Positions 61,242-64,000 of a DNA stretch of 64,000 nucleotides are shown here, piece by piece; positions within the stretch are counted from its first letter, which is position 1; every line of letters begins with the position of its first letter. This stretch comes from Aquibacillus kalidii. Lineage in GTDB: Bacteria > Bacillota > Bacilli > Bacillales > Amphibacillaceae. The stretch is from the NCBI RefSeq assembly GCF_014280935.1, contig NZ_JACLZI010000059.1:1-64000 (forward strand), written 5' to 3'. A program made the translations under genes and the position numbers. A model generated the notes under the pieces. The model was given only the letters and a program-made list of their open reading frames with translations. It was not told the origin of the DNA and did not search any database.

Positions 61242-61772
61242 CTAGAGCTTATCAAATGCTGTATTTATAGTTTGTAGCAATTGTTCAAGCTTCTTCTTCT
61301 CAGCCTCCGATAGTATTTTTTCAGCTAGTGGAAACAGCACTTTCTCTTCCTTCGCGAAATGTTGTGTTAAGGTAGCATAAGCTTGGACAGCATGTACTGA
61401 AATGGATTGAGCATCATGTTCATCAAGACTAGAGTCGACCTGAGCAGCTTCCGTCAGAAAATCTTGTAGATGTCTTTCTGCTTTTTCGTGTTCATATTCC
61501 ATTTGTTCAATTGTCTTATCATTCATTCCAAGAACCTGAGACATCATAGGAAATAACACGTTTTCCTCTCTGTTAGCGTGTATCTCCAGTTTATCCACAA
61601 AAATTAATACTTTTTCGTATAATTCCATGAATAGTTGAACGACATCATTTCCAGAGCCGAAATCTATTTCTTCCGCTATATCATAGAATAAATTCATGTC
61701 CATCATGAGCTCCACATGCTCGTCCTTCAATTGTTGAAGTGGTTTACTTAACACCACATTTGCAACCTCCAT
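61242..61772 (-). CDS. hemerythrin HHE-domain protein
   Basis: About 176 residues, one four-helix hemerythrin bundle. Diiron ligands are visible as H in LKDEHVELM, HANREENVLFP, YEHEKAERH and HFAKEEKVLFP. Such proteins bind O2 or NO and help repair iron-sulfur centres. The ATG at 61772 has GGTGG 8 bases ahead; the ATG at 61787 lacks a ribosome site. Transcribed divergently from the DUF438-hemerythrin-PAS gene with a shared Fnr site between them. Confidence 0.9.
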   Translation of the reverse strand: MEVANVVLSKPLQQLKDEHVELMMDMNLFYDIAEEIDFGSGNDVVQLFMELYEKVLIFVDKLEIHANREENVLFPMMSQVLGMNDKTIEQMEYEHEKAERHLQDFLTEAAQVDSSLDEHDAQSISVHAVQAYATLTQHFAKEEKVLFPLAEKILSEAEKKKLEQLLQTINTAFDKL

Positions 61773-61838
61773 AACTATAACCACCATCTCATTAGTATTG
61801 TTTATCCAAAATTAGCAAGAACATATTCTCTTATGGAA

Positions 61839-61908
61839 ATTGTACACAAAAGCAGTTGATTGATTTGTGACGGCAATCACATGATTAACCAGTTAATATT
61901 AGTATAAT
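61839..61908. promoter_or_regulatory. divergent Fnr-controlled promoter region
   Basis: The perfect Fnr/CRP palindrome TGTGACGGCAATCACA spans 61866-61881 (centre 61873.5). The -10 TATAAT ends at 61908 for the plus-strand gene, and TACAAT ends at 61839 for the minus-strand gene. Both ends are 34.5 bases from the palindrome centre, which puts the site near -41.5 of each promoter, the class II activator position. Confidence 0.8.
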
Positions 61909-62045
61909 AGGTTGTAATGTAAGTGAGACGTAAAACAATAGCGCTTCGTTAAATACGCAATTAGTCCATAGTATTTATCTTACAGTTACCAACTTTCCTA
62001 ATTAAATTCGGTTTTTACTATACAAAATCACAATGAGGTGAAAAA

Positions 62046-63299
62046 ATGATTGAAGCACGCTTAGATATCAAACTAATCAATATGATTAAAGATATATTAC
62101 TTCGAATACAAAATGGGGAAGTAGAACAAAGCCTCCAAGCTGACTTTGATCAGCACATTCAGCACGTAAACCATTTGACCATTATACTGAATTTGCAAGA
62201 ATTAACTAATCGTGACAAAAGCTTTACAAACATTGAAATCAGGAAATTCTTTGACATGTATCAATCCCTATATGGTCGCTCCATACTAAATATCCCTGTT
62301 CGGAATTCACAGCATCAAGGGCACCCTATTCATATTTTTACAAAAGAAAACCAGATGTTTAAAGGTCTATTCACCCAATTAAATGGCCTTATGAAAGCCA
62401 TTGAAAATGATCCACAGCATTCGACGGGTTCATTAAAAGAAGAAATGGAACAATTAGGGCAATTGTATAGTCATTATAATCGTAAAGAAAAGCTCTTCTT
62501 TCCAATTTTAGAACGCTATGGTATCTACTCCCTTTCCCGTACAATGTGGGCGGAAGATGATCGTATACGCAACCTATATAAGGGTGGCAAAAGGCTGATG
62601 GAGAAAATTCCTGAAATAGATTTTCAATTTGTTAAACAAGCGTATGATGATTTAGAAGCTGCATGTAACAACATGATATTTCAAGAAGAATACTTTCTAC
62701 TGCCTATGGCTCAAGCTATTTTTAAGGAAGAAGACTGGATAGCCATTGCAAAGGAAAGTAAAGCATTTGGCTACGCGATAGAGGAACCGGAAGTGGATTG
62801 GATGCCTGCAAGTGCATTATCAACTGATGACGCAAAGGATAGACCTAACACAGCCAGTGAGGAGCATTTACGTTTTGGTGGTGGTTACTTAACGACCAAA
62901 GAAGCCGACCACATTCTGAATAACTTACCACTGGAAATCACGTTCGTTGACAAAAATGGTATTTTTAAATACTTCAATGAAGTAGTAGAATCATCCGAAA
63001 TGATGTTTATCCGTACTCCAACTTCAATTGGACGAAATGTAGCGAATTGTCACCCACCTAAGAGTTTGAAGAAAGTGATGCGAGTCATCCAAGACTTAAA
63101 GGCACAGAAAAAATCATCGGAAACGATGTGGTTTAAGAAAAAAGATCAATACATTCACGTTACCTATAAAGGTGTTTTTGATGAAAAGGGAGAGTACCTT
63201 GGAATTCTGGAATACGTTCAAGATATTCAGCCATTTCTGGACTTACCACGCGAAGTAAAAAGAGAGTTAAGTGTACGGACAAAAGAAAATGGGATATAA
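62046..63299 (+). CDS. DUF438-hemerythrin-PAS protein
   Basis: 417 residues, cytosolic. DUF438 helical domain (1-80); hemerythrin-like bundle (about 88-235) with HPIHIFTKEN, HYNRKEKLFFP and FQEEYFLLP; PAS domain (about 278-400) with N334-C335-H336-P337. The PAS is related to that of the flavin reductase fusion nearby. Members of this family are candidate O2, NO or redox sensors. GAGGTG lies ahead of the ATG. It follows an Fnr-type promoter, which predicts anaerobic expression. Confidence 0.88.
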   Translation: MIEARLDIKLINMIKDILLRIQNGEVEQSLQADFDQHIQHVNHLTIILNLQELTNRDKSFTNIEIRKFFDMYQSLYGRSILNIPVRNSQHQGHPIHIFTKENQMFKGLFTQLNGLMKAIENDPQHSTGSLKEEMEQLGQLYSHYNRKEKLFFPILERYGIYSLSRTMWAEDDRIRNLYKGGKRLMEKIPEIDFQFVKQAYDDLEAACNNMIFQEEYFLLPMAQAIFKEEDWIAIAKESKAFGYAIEEPEVDWMPASALSTDDAKDRPNTASEEHLRFGGGYLTTKEADHILNNLPLEITFVDKNGIFKYFNEVVESSEMMFIRTPTSIGRNVANCHPPKSLKKVMRVIQDLKAQKKSSETMWFKKKDQYIHVTYKGVFDEKGEYLGILEYVQDIQPFLDLPREVKRELSVRTKENGI

Positions 63300-63318
63300 C
63301 CCATTAACTAAGTGATCG

Positions 63319-63372
63319 AGGGGCTTGACCTTCACCTTCAACATTCATTGATACAGAAGGTCTGTCCCCTTT
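63319..63372 (+). terminator. intrinsic terminator after the DUF438 gene
   Basis: Stem AGGGG..GACCTTC with GAAGGTC..CCCCTTT around a 22-base loop, between convergent genes. Confidence 0.65.
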
Positions 63373-64000
63373 AACTAACACTGTTATTTAAGTGTGCAAC
63401 CTCTTCGATGCCTGACACAATTTCTAACCAATCATCAGAAGATTTTAAGCTAATTCTTACTGGTTGTTCCAATGTATTCTGTAGATATTCGACTACCCAT
63501 ATTCCTGTAGAGGATGGTAAAAAGAAAACGATATTTTGTAGTAATGGATCATTGTTATAATCTGGAATATGAAAATAAGATATATTAGAAAGTATCCATT
63601 CATTAGATTTTAAATCCTCTACAAATTCTAGAAATGATTTTTCTTCATCTTCTGGAAAATTACTAATCTTATGTACCTTTTTCACATTTCTTTTCTCATT
63701 TAATAAATCAAATGCTTTATCTGATAAATGGAATGTAAAGTCATTCGCATGTTCTGGAATATCGAATGCATAGTATTCTCTAACAATTTCAGGGATTTCT
63801 TTAATAGTTATATAAGAAAATTCATGAATGATATCCCGTTCAACAATATGAGAAAGCCAAGTTTCCCCATCAATATGATGGATATTTAATAAGCTTTTAT
63901 TTTGAGTATTAGAACAACGGAACATCCACTTCGAGTTTACATAACTTTCAATAAAGTTTTTTAATTCGTCAGGAATTGGTACATCTCCATTTTTCTCTTT
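63371..64000 (-). CDS. hypothetical protein, N-terminus beyond the window
   Basis: At least 209 residues. The frame stays open from 63371 to the window edge, so the start lies outside. Sequence is rich in Glu, Asp and Asn with a globular alpha/beta pattern (IPDELKNFIESYVNSKWMFRC, HIVERDIIHEFSYITIKEIPEIV, VVEYLQNTLEQPVRISL). An in-frame ATG at 63925 exists, but the upstream codons read as good protein. It vaguely recalls SUKH-type immunity proteins, but I do not claim it. The neighbouring DNA says nothing about its job. Confidence 0.6.
   Translation of the reverse strand, partial: KEKNGDVPIPDELKNFIESYVNSKWMFRCSNTQNKSLLNIHHIDGETWLSHIVERDIIHEFSYITIKEIPEIVREYYAFDIPEHANDFTFHLSDKAFDLLNEKRNVKKVHKISNFPEDEEKSFLEFVEDLKSNEWILSNISYFHIPDYNNDPLLQNIVFFLPSSTGIWVVEYLQNTLEQPVRISLKSSDDWLEIVSGIEEVAHLNNSVS

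Noticed and set aside
63371-64000. SUKH-type immunity protein
   Set aside because: Only a vague resemblance in a short segment and no toxin gene nearby; left as unknown.

Overview
The window looks like a chromosomal segment of an AT-rich, low-GC Bacillaceae bacterium of the Oceanobacillus/Gracilibacillus/Virgibacillus type. The evidence is strong Gram-positive ribosome binding sites, frequent TTG and GTG starts, class-D-type LPxTA cell-wall sorting signals, cre-like sites, and relatives of the Bacillus subtilis yes (rhamnogalacturonan) and yhcR genes. No rRNA, tRNA, CRISPR array, prophage or transposase was seen.

Layout. 1-560: a GC-rich palindromic repeat pair. 562-1383: an alpha/beta hydrolase. 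1534-8857: a tightly overlapping four-gene operon (HPt-REC-GGDEF-REC regulator, membrane HEAT-repeat protein, BcsA-like GT2, membrane-anchored glycosidase), read here as a c-di-GMP-linked exopolysaccharide system. 9212-12825: an MFS carrier, an aldo/keto reductase, a cupin and an unknown membrane-anchored protein. 12935-45013: a large pectin/rhamnogalacturonan island. It holds uxaC and uxaE for galacturonate, glycerate kinase, an ASRT-family protein, an esterase, four Gfo/Idh/MocA oxidoreductases, a DUF993 aldolase-like protein, a sugar isomerase, a YesL-like protein with a YesOPQ-like ABC importer, an AraC regulator, a 1905-residue wall-anchored CE12-PL11 protein, a YesMN-like two-component system, a GH43 enzyme and a LacY-type symporter. 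45097-47566: a compatible-solute-type ABC importer. 47803-51916: uvsE, a FrnE/DsbA-like oxidoreductase whose first active-site Cys codon is TGA, an epimerase and an Xaa-Pro aminopeptidase. 52165-56181: a wall-anchored YhcR-type nuclease/5'-nucleotidase. 56621-57558: peroxidase plus OhrR-type regulator. 58305-63299: a redox cluster of flavin reductases, ApbE and hemerythrins. 63371-64000: an unknown partial gene.

How the parts work together. The CE12-PL11 protein would deacetylate and cut rhamnogalacturonan I at the wall. The ABC importer and the LacY-like symporter would bring in oligosaccharides. Oxidoreductases, isomerase, DUF993 protein, UxaC and UxaE would process the sugars. YesMN, the AraC protein and CcpA (three cre-like sites) would regulate the island. 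UxuA/UxuB and GH105-type hydrolases are not in the window.

Most interesting signals: (1) a possible selenocysteine FrnE/DsbA-like protein with a hairpin in the bacterial SECIS position; (2) a cytosolic flavin reductase-PAS protein ending in two tandem flavinylation motifs, directly followed by an ApbE without signal peptide; (3) one perfect Fnr palindrome placed symmetrically between two divergent hemerythrin promoters; (4) three intergenic arrays with a strict 21-bp period (ATGCGTC + 14 bp); (5) GC-rich repeats in which each copy has its own private terminal inverted repeat, including a hybrid copy.
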